From Lepiota brunneoincarnata (Eukaryota; Basidiomycota; Agaricomycetes; Agaricales; Agaricaceae): a stretch of 64,000 nt of DNA. Made by a program: the position numbers and the translations under genes. Location: positions 744,001 to 808,000 of the forward strand of contig JAEBUN010000003.1 in assembly GCA_023014365.1 (NCBI GenBank), written 5' to 3'. Shown here one piece after another: positions 46,173 through 62,322 of this stretch (the first letter of the stretch is position 1; the number at the start of each line of letters is the position of its first letter). The notes under the pieces were generated by a model. It had not been told where the DNA came from. It ran no database searches and was given only the letters and a program-made list of their open reading frames with translations.

Positions 46173-49100
46173 ATGAATATCTGGGTAAGCCTTACTTGGC
46201 ACCGCTTTTTTTTTTTCCCGACCCATATCTTTCCGCTACTCAGACGGAACATCGTAATCCGGAGGGGCGCACGTATTGGTTCAACACCGGTACAAAACAG
46301 AGCGTTTGGGAGAAGCCAGACGGTACGTCTCTTATTGACGTCGCGCTTACTCATGCTCATGAAAATATGCAGATCTCAAGACCCCATTCGAGGTCAGTTC
46401 ATTGAGTTGATTTTTTCTCCCTTGTACTCAATGGTGCTCGTGTTACAGCGTGCTCTCAGCAAGACCAAATGGAAAGAATACTTTTCTAACGGGCGGAAGT
46501 ACTATTACAATGCATGTTTCCCCACATGTTTGCGACGTGCGTTGTGCTGATTCGGTTTTGCAGACCGAAACCAAGGAATCGAAATGGGAGATGCCGGAAG
46601 ATGTCCTGCGCTATGTTGACCAAGTCGAGGAAGAACGAAAAAACGAGCTTGCAGGGCAACAAAGCACAAGGTATCTTTCATCTTGACCGCGTGCGAGGCT
46701 GGAGCTCACACACATAACAGTCAACCGCGAGCTATAGGTGCCCCAGTCGGAGGCCCAACTCAAGGTGCACTCGTCCCCATGGGAGGCGCTGACACATCCT
46801 CATCTACTCCCTCATCCCAGTCGCAACAAGCAAATGGCACTAGCAATACCTCACTCGTGGTCGGTGGGCATATAAGTAGTAGCAGCGGCCTGCCACTTGC
46901 TGCGAATTCTGTTTTGCCGGCACGTCCTCACTTACCTGACGATCCTGTCATCCCACACAATGGTTTTGCTACAGTGGAGGAGTGTGAGAAGGCTTTCATT
47001 CATTTGCTGAAGAAGGCTGGTGTGGATGCCAACTGGACCTGGGATCAAACAATGCGTGCTATTATTACTGATCCTTTGTACAAAGCTCTGAATACCCTCG
47101 CCGAGAAGAAGGCTTGCTGGGAAAAGGTGTGAATTATTTATCCACTTCAATTCCAGGTACTCACACTCTGGTCACAGTATACAAATGGGTTGAGGGCCAA
47201 GGAGCAGGAGGAAAAGGAGGCTAGGCTCGCCAAGTTACGTCCTGCCATTAGGAATATGTTAAGAGGCAACCCGAACGTGTTTCACTATACGACTTTCCGC
47301 ACTGCGGACAGGCTTTTTGCACAGCACCCCATTTGGCAGCAAGCCCGCATGGAGTCCGAGAGGAAGCTTATCTTCGAGGAATATGTGGCCGAATTAAAGC
47401 AGCGCGAAGTGGTGCGTCATTCTTGCCTAGTATTAGTGTTCCTTGTTTCATCTCTTTTCTCTTGCGCATATAGCAAGAATCTCGAGCCGCGCGGTCACGC
47501 AGCGTGTCCAAGGTTGTTGCCCTTTTCAAAGAGCTGGGCGTCGATGTTGTCACACGCTGGAGGGCGGCGCACAACTTGGTCGTGGAGTCCGAGGAGTGGA
47601 AAGCCGATTTGGAGTTGCAGAAGCTCCCAACTTTAGATATCCTGTTGGCATTCGAGGATTATAGTCGTGTAAGGGAGAGGGAGTATGAGGAGCAAATGAG
47701 AAGGACGCAAGTCGAGAAGACGAGGAAGGAAAGGAAGGCCAGGGAAGCATTCAAGGTAGGTCGTACGCATTTTATACATCTGACGAGCCTCATTAAATAT
47801 CCAAGGCCCTCCTGCAAGACCTTGTGCACAGGAGAAAGATCAGAGCCAGGTCAAAATGGAAAGAGGTTTATCCGTTGTTCAGAGACGACGAACGGTACCT
47901 CAGCATGCTTGGCAATCCCGGATCAAACCCCCTTGAGCTCTTTTGGGATATTGCCGATACACTTGATCAGAAACTCGATGCAAAGACCACAGCAGTGGAA
48001 GAGGCCTTGAAGCGATGGGTACCACCTGGCAGCGAGTCTCAGAAGGGCGGGATTGAACCGGATGGAGATGTGAAAATGGGTGAGGCTGGCAAAGGCTTTG
48101 TGGTTGATGCCAGCACAAATGAGGAAGAATATTTGAGTGCGGTCAGGGCTGGTGCTACCGACGCTGTGGAGGAGTTGGGTAAGGAGGACTTGCGCGAAGT
48201 GTTCAATGCAGTATGCGATTTATTCTCGGGTGCTCTTTATTTCATAATGACCATCTTTCTAGCTCAAGGAAGTGGCTCTTAGAAAGCAGGCTGATGACAA
48301 GAAGAAGGCAGAGAGGAAGCAGAGGCATCTGCAGGATGATCTGCGCTATGCAATGAAAAAACTTCCGGAGCCTATCGATATCAGCCTCTCCTATGAAGAG
48401 GTATGTGGATTTTGTGTTGTCGCCATACTCTTCTGACGACGGTATAGATCGTTCCCTTGATTGAAAATTTGCCCGAATACAAGGCCATCGAAGGCGAAGA
48501 AGGAAGAAGGGCAGCGTTCGCCAAGTACGTTAAGAGACAGAAGGTAGTGGAACTATTCTTTTTTCATCGAAGCTATGACTAAGACGCTTATTCAACAGGA
48601 GAGGATGCGGGAGATTGCCTCGGAAGACGGTGGCTCAACTACAAGCAGAAAGAGGAAGGAACCCACGCGAGAACCCAAAGAAGAGCGCGAGCGAGACAAA
48701 GATCGTGACAGAGATCGTGAGCGCGAGAGGGAGAAAGAGAAGGATCGGGATCGGGAGTACCGCGAGAGAGAAAGGGACCGAGATAGGGACCGAGATAGGG
48801 ATAGAGGGAAAGACTACGAGAGGAGCAGCAGGAGTTCTAGGCACCATCACCGGTATGACGACTATGACGACCGGAGGACAAGGGACTATGGAAGAGATCG
48901 AGATCGGGAAGACCGCGACAGGGATGGGTACAAGTCGTCGAAGCACCGGGACGACGACAAAAAGAGGGACAGTGGGCGGAAAAGCTCACGAGGCGAGCAT
49001 CACGGGAGAGAGTGGGACGATACTCCAAAGCGGGAGAGGGACAGGAGTACGTCGGTACACCGGGACGAACTCAGAGAGAAGAGAGATCGGGATGGCGGAA

Positions 49101-49275
49101 GCCATGAGGATAGGGCTGAAAAGGTATGCAATGGACGTATTATAAAGTTGTGCACCATTGATTTGATTCGCAGCGAGCTCGGTATGATCGTGACAATGCG
49201 TCAGGCGAACAAATGGACGTTGACAAACGCGATGCCTCTGCCCGCGCCGAAACTCCAGAGGAAGGCGAAATCTAA
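46173..49275 (+). CDS. PRP40: Pre-mRNA processing factor PRP40 (WW-WW-FF repeats, RD-rich tail)
   Basis: Exon 1 encodes only MNIW. The first WW domain continues as [26 protein letters not shown]. The second is [16 protein letters not shown] joined to [13 protein letters not shown]. After a Ser/Thr-rich linker, FF domains follow: [80 protein letters not shown] and [10 protein letters not shown]. The C-terminus is a long Arg/Asp/Glu repeat tract (about 48680-49100) ending in AETPEEGEI, stop 49273-49275. Role: U1 snRNP component bridging 5' splice site and branch-point factors, and binding the RNA polymerase II CTD. About 14 exons with short introns. The RD tail resembles the alternating-charge tails of metazoan splicing factors. 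Confidence 0.93.
48680..49100 (+). repeat. Low-complexity Arg/Asp/Glu-coding tract
   Basis: Purine-rich, imperfect hexamer-like repeats (GAYMGN pattern) inside the last long exon of PRP40 encode alternating R-D/R-E residues. The tract is coding in the frame used by the gene. It may vary in length between strains. Confidence 0.7.
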
Positions 49276-49332
49276 GCTCGGTTCGATGCACGACTCCTTA
49301 TTAAGAATTATATAAGTATATACAAGTGCATG

Positions 49333-49845
49333 CTATGAGTCTGCCATTGGAACCTCGATTTTGCTGATGCGAAGACGGGTATATGGCTGTTTATGTTGAA
49401 TAGTTTTCCTGTACCCCTTTCTCCGCTTCTTTTTGAAGATGAACTCCATGGCACCTTTGGTATGCTCCACAACAGTGGCCTCTACTTTGACTTTTGAAGG
49501 TGGAATGGTAGGATTACCGCGGAGGGTGAACTCCCGCGAGCCGAGCTCGTGAATTGCGTCAAGAGTGAGGACGTCACCAACCTTGACATCACGGATACGT
49601 GGTACGGTAAGGAGGTCGCGGGGTGTAAGGATGTATTTGCGACCGAGAAAGGATGCAACGACGTATTGGGAGGGCTGGGAGCGGATTAGCTGGAGGGCAG
49701 ACGCGGTAGATTCGGGGACAATGGGGTGCGTATGGAGGGCGCGTGAAAGGAGTAAAGAGGGCACTGGAAAAGGATTGTGTGAGTTGAATTCGACTGTACA
49801 AAATGAATACGCACACCGCCTGAACATGCCCGCAAGCGCTGCCAT
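49333..49845 (-). CDS. MRPL21: Mitochondrial large ribosomal subunit protein bL21m
   Basis: The bL21 core is QYVVASFLGRKYILTPRDLL, TVPRIRDVKVGDVLTLDAIH, ELGSREFTLRGNPTIPPSKV, VEATVVEHTKGAMEFIFKKK and RRKGYRKTIQHKQPYTRLRI. The N-terminal stretch is Ala/Arg/Ser-rich, fitting a mitochondrial presequence. An intron of about 50 nt probably lies near 49770-49820 (donor gtgcgt, acceptor ttccag), giving MAALAGMFRRLPSLLLSRAL; reading through it also stays open, so the N-terminus is slightly uncertain. Role: rRNA binding in the mitoribosome large subunit. The C-terminus ISKIEVPMADS carries a short extra tail. Divergent from ATP1. Confidence 0.93.
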   Translation of the reverse strand: MAALAGMFRRCAYSFCTVEFNSHNPFPVPSLLLSRALHTHPIVPESTASALQLIRSQPSQYVVASFLGRKYILTPRDLLTVPRIRDVKVGDVLTLDAIHELGSREFTLRGNPTIPPSKVKVEATVVEHTKGAMEFIFKKKRRKGYRKTIQHKQPYTRLRISKIEVPMADS

Positions 49846-49991
49846 TGGAAAGAGTTGGGTTGTCGTGGTGAGTGTGTGCGAAAATTAGCCGACTTTGAGC
49901 GGAGCTTCAAAGTTCCGAGTAAGGCCGAGTGTAGATGGCACAGAAACCGAAAACTTCCCTTCTTCATACCCTTTCCACCTCCTTGACACAA
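49846..49991. promoter_or_regulatory. Short bidirectional promoter between bL21m and ATP1
   Basis: Only 146 bp separate the two start codons of two nuclear-encoded mitochondrial proteins. The interval must hold both 5' UTRs and both core promoters. An imperfect palindrome-like string (CTTTGAGCGGAGCTTCAAAG, near 49892) sits in its middle. Co-regulation is inference. Confidence 0.55.
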
Positions 49992-52156
<2,165 letters not shown>

Positions 52157-52364
52157 AAGCTTTGATGATATTCCATAGACATCGATGGGCTAGTTTACAT
52201 CGGGACCCAAAAATAAAAAATTCATCTTGCTTTTCCTTATAGTTTTTAATATATAATTTCTTATGAACATGTAAGTTGAGTATCAATCTTATCCGATTGC
52301 TTATCCTTGTTTGATTAAATGAGATTTCCGAGCCACTTCCGTTTCCTTGGTCGACTAAACGGTC

Positions 52365-53921
52365 ATGGCAGAGGAAATTGCAAAAACAGCCAAAGCTGCA
52401 TTTGAAGCGTCACAGCTGATACATTCGAATGAGCGTATCAATGCTCTGCACGCCATCAAGCACGAACTCGAGGCAAAAAAGGATGAGATATTAGCTGCCA
52501 ACCGGGAAGATCTCGAGGTTCGCATCTTTATCCCACCCCCTCGTACCGTCTGAGCTGACTGGGCGGATGGCGCTTTTTCAGGCAGCGCAAGAGGAAGTTG
52601 AAGCGGGGCGGATGTCCGAGTCACTCCTGAAACGCCTTGACCTTGACAAAGGAGATAAATGGGACTCGATGCTGCAGGGTATCTTGGATGTCGCTTCCTT
52701 GCCTGACCCAACGGGAAAAGTAGGCTATGCAAATGAGCTGGCTGATGGACTAGAGTTGTACAGGGTCTCTTGTCCGATTGGTGTGCTATTGGTGATATTT
52801 GAGGCGAGGCCGGAGGTGGTGGTGAATATTGCGACTTTGGCTATTAAATCTGGTAACGTTCTCCTCTCCCTCGTAGAGAGGGATGGGGTGCTAAAACTTT
52901 TGTTCTCTAAGGTAATGCGGCGATTCTAAAAGGCGGAAAGGAATCCGTCAAGACTACGATTCTCCTTGCCAACGCCATTTCCTCGGGGCTAGCGCAAACG
53001 AGTCTCCCACCGGCATATATACAGACCATCCAAACTCGTGCCGAGGTCTCTTCCCTACTCGCATTGGACCAATACATTGATCTTGTCATCCCGCGGGGCA
53101 GCAATGCCCTCGTGAGGAACATCCAGAACAATACGAGGATACCAGTCATGGGCCACGCGGATGGTTTGTGTTCGGTGTATCTGGATGAGAGTGCGGATGC
53201 GGAGAAGGCTGTGAGGGTCGTCGTAGATTCCAAGGTAAGAAAAGTGTCCCCTCGAACTTTGAAATTGAAGTCTGATGATCTCTACAATCATTTGGTGGTG
53301 ATTAAGATAAATTATCCCTCAGCGTGCAACGCGGCAGAGACGCTCATTGTCCACGAATCGTTGCTGTCCACCCTCTGGCCAACTGTAGCCAAAGCCCTCC
53401 TCGCAGAAGGCGTCAAACTCCTTTGCGATGAAAAGACCCTTGCTATACTCACCACCACCGCCGCCACAATCGACGCGGAACGGGTCAAGACACACGTTCA
53501 GCCATCGACACCAGATTCCTACACAACCGAACACCTCTCACTCACACTCGCAGTTGTCGCTCTTCCCTCCCTCACTGCTGCAATCCAATGGATCAATTCC
53601 CATTCGTCGCATCATACCGACTCCATCGTGACCGAGGACGAGGCAAAGGCGACTGTTTTTTGTCAGGGTGTTGATTCGGCGGGTGTGTTTGTCAATGCGA
53701 GCACGAGATTTGCTGATGGGTTCCGGTATGGTTTCGGTACGGAGGTTGGTATTAGCACAGGGAGGATTCATGCTCGGGGACCGGTCGGTTTGGAAGGGCT
53801 GGTGACGTACAAGTACAAGTTGAGGAGCAAGACCAAGGAAGGACATATTGTGGGGGAGTTTGGACCAAGCGGGAAGCAGTATAAGCACGCGCCTATCAAT
53901 ACTACTTCGGTGCCGTTCTGA
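52365..53921 (+). CDS. PRO2: Gamma-glutamyl phosphate reductase (proline biosynthesis)
   Basis: Starts MAEEIAKTAKAAFEASQLIH. Blocks: EEVEAGRMSESLLKRLDLDK, VASLPDPTGKVGYANELADG, YRVSCPIGVLLVIFEARPEV, VVNIATLAIKSGNAAILKGG (joined over an intron), IDLVIPRGSNALVRNIQNNT, RIPVMGHADGLCSVYLDESA. The catalytic Cys lies in INYPSACNAAETLIVHE, and RFADGFRYGFGTEVGISTGR is near the end. Four exons, about 450 residues. Reaction: NADPH-dependent reduction of glutamyl 5-phosphate to glutamate 5-semialdehyde in the cytosol, second step of proline synthesis. Convergent with the NASP gene, 145 bp apart. Intact. Confidence 0.96.
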
Positions 53922-54066
53922 GTTTATTACACCCAAGACGTAGGCAAAATTCTCATAATAGGTGTCGAATGTGTATTATATCGGAGGGCGCTCATATATG
54001 TACAGAGGGTTGTAAACGAAGTAATGAAGAGCAAGACGGGAAAGCATGAGCGGGCGCACGCCAAGC

Positions 54067-55783
54067 TCACGAGTCAGCTGTCTCCAACTTAGCCTTCTTC
54101 TCTGTATTCGATTCTTCCGTCTCATCTTCCGCTTTGCGTTTTGCGCCATTTCCCTCTGCCACCGGTGTTGCCGCATCAGGCGCTGGGGCCTTTTTCTTCT
54201 TCTTGATGTTCCCAGTAAGGTCATTCACAATCTGAGGGAGGTCCGAGGGTTTGACGCCAACATTCAGTTCCCTATCCAACGCCTGGGCGACAAGTGCAGG
54301 TGCGCTAGTCGCCAGTGATTCATTGGGTGAAGTTTTCAGCTCCTCGACCTAAGCAACGAGCGCTCTAGCAGTAGTCACAGGGAAAGAGATATATGCCACT
54401 CACCTTCAAAGCCAAGTCGGTCCTGAGTTCCGACAATTCTTTTATTTCGGCCTCTATCCGCTGTTTCGGCATTTTCTGCACAACATCATCCCTCACGAGC
54501 TTCGCAATACCTTTGCCTTTGCCTTTCGGATCCGCAGGAGGCTCTTCAGCCAGGGGGGGCAGCTGACCTGCCAAGCCCTCCCGAAGCTCAGCTAATCTTG
54601 CTTCCACACTCTCCAGCGCTCTCTGCGCGTGAGTGATAGCGTCTGCCAGACGACCGGATGTTAGGTCCAGGACGATGCTGAGCTTGTAGTGCGCCTCGGC
54701 AATTTGACGAGAAGACTTGGGGAGAAGGTCGATTTTGAGTTTGACACCTGCTTCGTAGTCTTGTATTGCCTGGTCGAATTTCTCTATGAGGATCATGGTG
54801 TGAGAAACCGGTTTACCACCAGCGAGAAGCACGCACCCGTCTCTAGCGAAACGTCACCCAAAGTGATATATGTATCCGCTAACTTGAGCCTTACTTCATC
54901 ATCTCCTTCCTGCTGCGCCTGTCTATCGTAGATGGCCCGAGCAAGATCCAATACTTCCCAAGCAGCATTGAAATCGTCCTCGGGCTCATCTTCATCTTCA
55001 GCATCTTCAGCAGCGGCCTTGTCCTCGTCCGCGACGGCTTTTTCCGCCGCACCAAACAGATCGACGGCAGGATCCTCTTCGTCCGGTGCATCTCCTGAGA
55101 ATGAGAGAATAGGTCCACTGTCTGAGTTGACTGTGAATCAAGTACGTGAGGATTGGTGTTAGGTCATGACCGGAGTGAAGGGGCACACCTTTGGGCTCAT
55201 CATCGTCTGCAGTGACTCCAGGTTGCTCCTTGCCCAGTACGCCACTCTGCGTAATCGCGTTCTCTAAAAGCGCCTTTCCGTAAGAAAAGTACAGATCCGC
55301 TGTCTCAGGTGCATCGTCCCCATGTTGTTTCGTACTACAAATGAATGTAGTCAGCCAGTGTATCACCTACCCAAGGGGCAATGCAAAGCCACCCCCCGGC
55401 CTCCCTTTCAAAAAATAAAATAGAGAGTGAAGCAGCAAAACAAGAGAGAAACGCGCTTCGCACCGACGCGTCAATTCGATTACCACCTCCCTACTCTCCT
55501 ACGGGAACAGAACGCGAGATATAAAAGAACCGGCACGAGGGACTCACACGAGCTCCAACGCAGTCGCATAATAATCCACCGCCTGCTCGTACTTCCTGAG
55601 CGCAAACGCGCGTTTTGCTTGTTCGACGACACTTTCTATAGTCTGTGGTGCATCCCCATTTTCTTCGTTCGGCGTGGGTGTTGTAGATTTGGATCCGGGT
55701 TTCGTCGTGGTATTTTCGTTTCTGTTAAAATCGTTGGGTAATTAATGGTGGGTGATCGAGCCCGGCGGTACGCACAAGGACAT
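54067..55783 (-). CDS. NASP/Sim3/Hif1-type histone H3 chaperone (SHNi-TPR)
   Basis: Exon 1 is MSL, then NENTTTKPGSKSTTPTPNEE, TIESVVEQAKRAFALRKYEQ, AVDYYATALEL, a first TPR. Next come TKQHGDDAPETADLYFSYGK and ALLENAITQSGVLGKEQPGV, a second TPR. Then an acidic insertion within TPR2 (EDAEDEDEPEDDFNAAWEVL), as in NASP proteins. SHNi-TPR repeats follow: KFDQAIQDYEAGVKLKIDLL, SRQIAEAHYKLSIVLDLTSG and LADAITHAQRALESVEARLA. The C-terminal tail is basic with a nuclear-localisation-like NGAKRKAEDE. Six exons. Role: binds H3-H4 and supplies CENP-A/H3 for chromatin assembly. Intact. The start is chosen because the ATG at 55781-55783 joins in frame through a gtgcgt-acag intron. Confidence 0.88.
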
Positions 55784-56224
55784 GGAGGTGTGTGGTCAAA
55801 ATCGGGGGGTCGAGAGGCAAGCCTGGAAAAGTAATGGGAAGACACGCTGATAGGCTTTGAGTCCTGCAATCACTCCAATTCTCCAGTGGCAACGCTGGCA
55901 CAAAGCCTGACTCGTGACTCGGAATTTTCTGTTGTTGTAAAGTACTAACTTAGGCAGGTGCAATATTACATATCCGCGCATCAGAACGAATGAGAAAACT
56001 ATTCCAGGGAAACAGGAGGCTGTACAAACTAGCATATTGAGAGTTGCTTTAGGAAAGAGTGTGAGTCGTACATGTGGCGTACGAGATAATTTAAAAGAAG
56101 TGAAGGAGAGGAACATGATATCCATGTCTCGCTACAGTTCCAGCATCGAATACCGAACAATAGTCGAGTCCTGCGATGACAAAGGGAGTGGAATGATTCC
56201 ATAAAAAGAAGAGAACAAAACCGC
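55784..56224. other. Intergenic region
   Basis: 440 bp between the promoter of NASP (right-facing into this interval) and the 3' end of the AP180 gene; no feature supported. Confidence 0.5.
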
Positions 56225-57579
56225 CTAAATCAGAGAAGCATCACCTCGCTGCTGCTGCCCCCCAGGTTGTCGCTGGCCGGATGCACTCCCCGCCCCACCA
56301 AACGCACTCGCTGAAAACGTTGTCGATCCAAACGCGCTCCCGCTACCAAAGCCAGCAGGCAACGGTGGCATGCTAGGTGCACCCGTGCTTGCCCCACTGC
56401 TACCAAAGCTACCAAAACCCGAACTCGAACCGAATCCTCCTCCACCAACCATCGATGCCCTAAACGGATTCGCTCCACCACCACCACCTGTAAGCTGCGG
56501 CCTCAGGCCCGCGCCAAGTTTCGATGACGTTCCCGTGGGCGACATTGCCCTCGCGGTTGCGGGAGTGTTTGGGGTAAATGATGTCCCAAAACTGGAGCTC
56601 GCGGTATTCCCACTAGCGGCAAAGTTCGATGCACCCAGCCCGCTCGTGGTTCCAGTAAATCCGGTTGGCTGTGTGTTCAACGCGCCTAGTCCATTCACAC
56701 CTCCAAATTCAGTTGGTTGCCTATTCAACGCCCCCAGTCCAGAAGTGCCAAATACTGATGTACCCGACGTTGATGGCGAGCCCACTCCGCCAACACCAGG
56801 AGTGGTTGCACCCACTGAGGCACCAACACTGATTGGTGGGCTCACAGGATTCGAACTTGGCACTTGCGGTAACGACTCCATCAATGCAGCCCCAAAGGAC
56901 GAAGTCGGCTTGAATGGTTTCAACCCCGCAAAACCCGTGATCTGCGGTTTAAGTGGTGCGCCAGCCCCTCCAGCCCCGGTCCCAAATCCACCTCCAATCC
57001 CAGTAGGCAACGAAGCCGTAGCCGAAATTGCTGTCACGCCTGTTGGTTGACTCGAAAGAGAAGATGAACCCGAAAACAAAGCGTCCGAAAATGTCGATCC
57101 CGTGGCAGTGGCACTTGTCGGTGAAATTGGGCCAGACTTCGCGTTCCCGGACGCAAACGAAGACGCTACATTCCCCATAGTTGTCCCACCCGGATCCAGC
57201 GCACTGTTAGCAAAGTTGAATCCACTTGTTGAGTTTGTTGGTCCTCCATTTGCCTGTCCCGGCTGTTGAAGTTGGTACTGCTGAGATGGTGCATTAGCCG
57301 GGGCATAATTTGATCCAGCACCCATTGCAAGCTCCATCAGTGTAGGCGGTTTCGGGACCGGAGGGGTAGGTGTGATAATCGGGCCGAATGGATTCTTCGT
57401 CCCAGTCTGATGTGTCTTGACAGGTCGCGCGGGTGGCGGAGACGAGCTCTTGGTTGCTAGGTTGTTACGAGTAGCTAGAGGCGTAGAGGCGGGACGTTGG
57501 GGAACACTAAACTGCACCGTTGAGGTGGAAATTGAGCCGGGAGGTGCTACGGATGCCGAAGCGGGTATGGGCTGGAACG

Positions 57580-57625
<46 letters not shown>

Positions 57626-59686
57626 TTGTGGTGGTGAAAATGAACCACCAAAGAGACCCTGGCCCCCTGAACCCGCTGCGAATGGCTGTGGGGAAGACTG
57701 AGTTGGCGGGGGAAAGGGATTCGGACCCGGTTGCAGCGTAGCCATTGGCGCATTGCCTCCTACTCCAAACAAAGCCATGCCCGTTGTCTGGGGAAGGAGC
57801 ATGCTTTGCCGAAATGGGTTGGCACCAGTGGCCTGTGGTTGTAGAAAGTGTTGTTCAGGAGTGAGAAATGATGAAAATGGGCGGTGGCCTGGGGCAGGTT
57901 GTTGTCCTTGAATGCCTAGAGGATTAGCAACATTCATTGGCATAGCTGTTTGTTGTGGCATGAGGAATCCTGTGGGCTGAGTGGTAATTTGGGAGGCTGC
58001 GAATGGCTGTCCGGTCATCATTTGGGAGAAGGGATTTGGGGCCACTTGTTGAGCAGGGCTTGGGCCAGGTCAGTTAAGTAGGAAAAAGAGAGTGGATCCA
58101 CAATACCTATTTGCCTGCGGGAAAAACATGTTGGTCTGTTTCTCTTCAATCGAGTGAAAGAAATCATTGACGTTGCTTTCGCTCTGTTGCTGAGAAGTTG
58201 ATGGTGAGGATGCAGCTGGTTTATCCGTGTTAGATGTCACGGTAGGTGGCCTGGTATTTGCTATTGATGGAGGATATTTGTTGAGACCTGGCTCCTAAAG
58301 TTTCTGTCGAAAAAGCACGTACCGGGTAAGGCTTTGGAGTTGTTTGTGGAAAGTTTTGTTGTAGCCTTTCCTTCTGCTGCTGCTCGGCTCGCCTTATATT
58401 CCCGACGATTTTGCTCGAAATTGGGATCATCGAGATACTCTTGTAGGGCGGTGGCGAGCGATAGCGGAGCCTATGGCGGAAGGTCAGTAGCCAAGCGAGC
58501 CATCGGGAGACACGGGCTTACGTGACGGAGATTGGGAACAGGAACATTCAGGAGATTCTGTAGCTTCTTAGCAACTCCAAGGTACTCTGTGACAAGCTCG
58601 GTCTGCTTGCAGAAATGCCGGTAGATTTGTAGTGCTTCGGATGCATCTATGAATGACATCTCAAAGTATTGTTCTGGTCAAAAAGGGTGAACATTGACAT
58701 CGGCGGCACATGGTGATACACACACCAAGGGTGTTGATAATAGCCTCGTTCCCCGCCTGAAATAAAATCAGCAGATCCTTGACGAGCATTCGCAGTGCCG
58801 TGGTGCGCAGTTCGTCTTCCACACCTTCCATGTAAAACTAAAAGATAGGATAAGACCAAAACTTCCAAGCACAATTTAGAACCATACACGTACCCTACAT
58901 TCAACCAGCGAATCAATCATCTGGTGAACGACTTTTGTCTCCCGCAATAGCCCCTTCTCCACCGTCATCGACCTCAACTTGCGACCCGCAATCGTGTGGC
59001 TCCGCGAAATACCTGTGCCCTTGTTTCCTGCGCCTTTCCTGCCCTTGTATCCCTGCTCCTCGATAGTGGTTGAAGTGCGCATGTCACGGTTGGATTCCGA
59101 CTGGACTTTGATAGCATCGTGCTTGAGGTCTCGGTATGCGCGGATACGGTGGTCGAGGTATCGAGCATAGTGATGCAGGTGATCCGGGTTTTCGAAGCCT
59201 AAGGTTGCGTTACACATATACGTGGTCAGCGTGCCGGCCGAGGGCTCAGGAGTGTGCGGGTATAGATCTACCTTCCCAACTGCCAGAGTAGACGTTGCGC
59301 AATCTGAGGACGTCGGACTGAGAGAGATGGGCGAGGACATTGTCGGTAGCACCATTCCGAATCATGGTATGTAGGACGATCAATGCCTTGAATACGACCT
59401 GGGGGTTGTCGACGTAGACTCAGCACTCTTCCGCGAGTTTACGGAATAGCGCAAAGGAGGGACGTACCACAGAGTTAGGCTCACGAAAGCGGGGAGAGAG
59501 GGCTTTGCAGACATCGTGTACTGCACCATCCTCAGACCAAGTTGCAGCGATGATGGTGTCTATGTACTGTCGGACCCGCGTGGGTGTGGGATTGCAGGTG
59601 GTGAAGCTAAAGACAATACCTTTGATTTTGGAGGAGCAGTTTTTTGGCTTGCAGGCCATCTTGACGACCTTGTCGTAGCTGGACAT
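56225..59686 (-). CDS. Clathrin adaptor AP180/CALM-like protein (ANTH domain, NPF and LxxQxTG motifs)
   Basis: The ANTH domain starts MSSYDKVVKMACKPKNCSS, then YIDTIIAATWSEDGAVHDVC, KALSPRFREPNSV, VFKALIVLHTMIRNGATDNV, YARYLDHRIRAYRDLKHDAI, RSMTVEKGLLRETKVVHQMI, ALQIYRHFCKQTELVTEYLG and VAKKLQNLLNVPVPNLRH. The lysine-rich PIP2-binding start is present. The 600-residue C-terminal half is disordered, Gly/Ser/Pro/Thr-rich, with a 16-Gln run. It holds five NPF motifs (NPFSQ, NPFRQ, NPFPP, NPFGP, NPFRA) for EH-domain partners and seven LxxQxTG-type sites, the consensus for Ark1/Prk1 endocytic kinases. Role: clathrin coat assembly and endocytosis at the plasma membrane. About seven introns. Intact. 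An upstream Met (ORF to 59713) exists, but MSSYDK is the family start. Confidence 0.93.
57581..57628 (-). repeat. CAG/CAA microsatellite encoding polyglutamine
   Basis: An alternating TTG-CTG run on the plus strand (CAG-CAA on the coding strand) gives 16 consecutive Gln in the AP180-like tail, between SPP and PFQ. CAA interruptions would slow slippage, but length polymorphism is likely. Confidence 0.85.
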
Positions 59687-59772
59687 GTTCGAGCCAGGAT
59701 AGAATAAATTCAAACAAGCAAGGGAAGACCACCAGCCATTTGAAACTCAGCCATGTACTATTTATATTTACA

Positions 59773-61977
<2,205 letters not shown>

Positions 61978-62322
61978 GGTTGACAGTGGACGATAATTGT
62001 AGGGAGCGCGTGAGCATACTGTGGAGAGGGAGGCTTTAAAAGGGGAACGGAATGGGTGTGCTCGCTATCCACCTGCCCTTAGACATTCTCGCTTTTTTGG
62101 CAATCCTCGCGTATTCGACGGCCCGGCATTCCCGGTCGTCGTCACACCTTCCTTTGCAATGATGAAGGCCATACATCCGTCGTTCCGGCGATAGCCTGTG
62201 AGAGCAAAACCTAATCTAGGCCATGTCCGTGTCGTCTAAGAACAACCCAGCAATACATGTTCACCACAGCTAGCACTGCTAGTCGAGATCATCGGTCCAA
62301 AATCGGAACTCCATACTCTAAT
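61978..62322. other. Intergenic region upstream of glycerol kinase
   Basis: 345 bp containing the glycerol kinase promoter (minus) and the 3' flank of the GH47 gene. No element recognised with confidence. Confidence 0.5.

Noticed and set aside
56370..57741. Plus-strand frames up to 226 codons opposite the AP180 tail
   Set aside because: Low-complexity antisense of Gly/Pro/Thr-rich coding sequence; no independent support.
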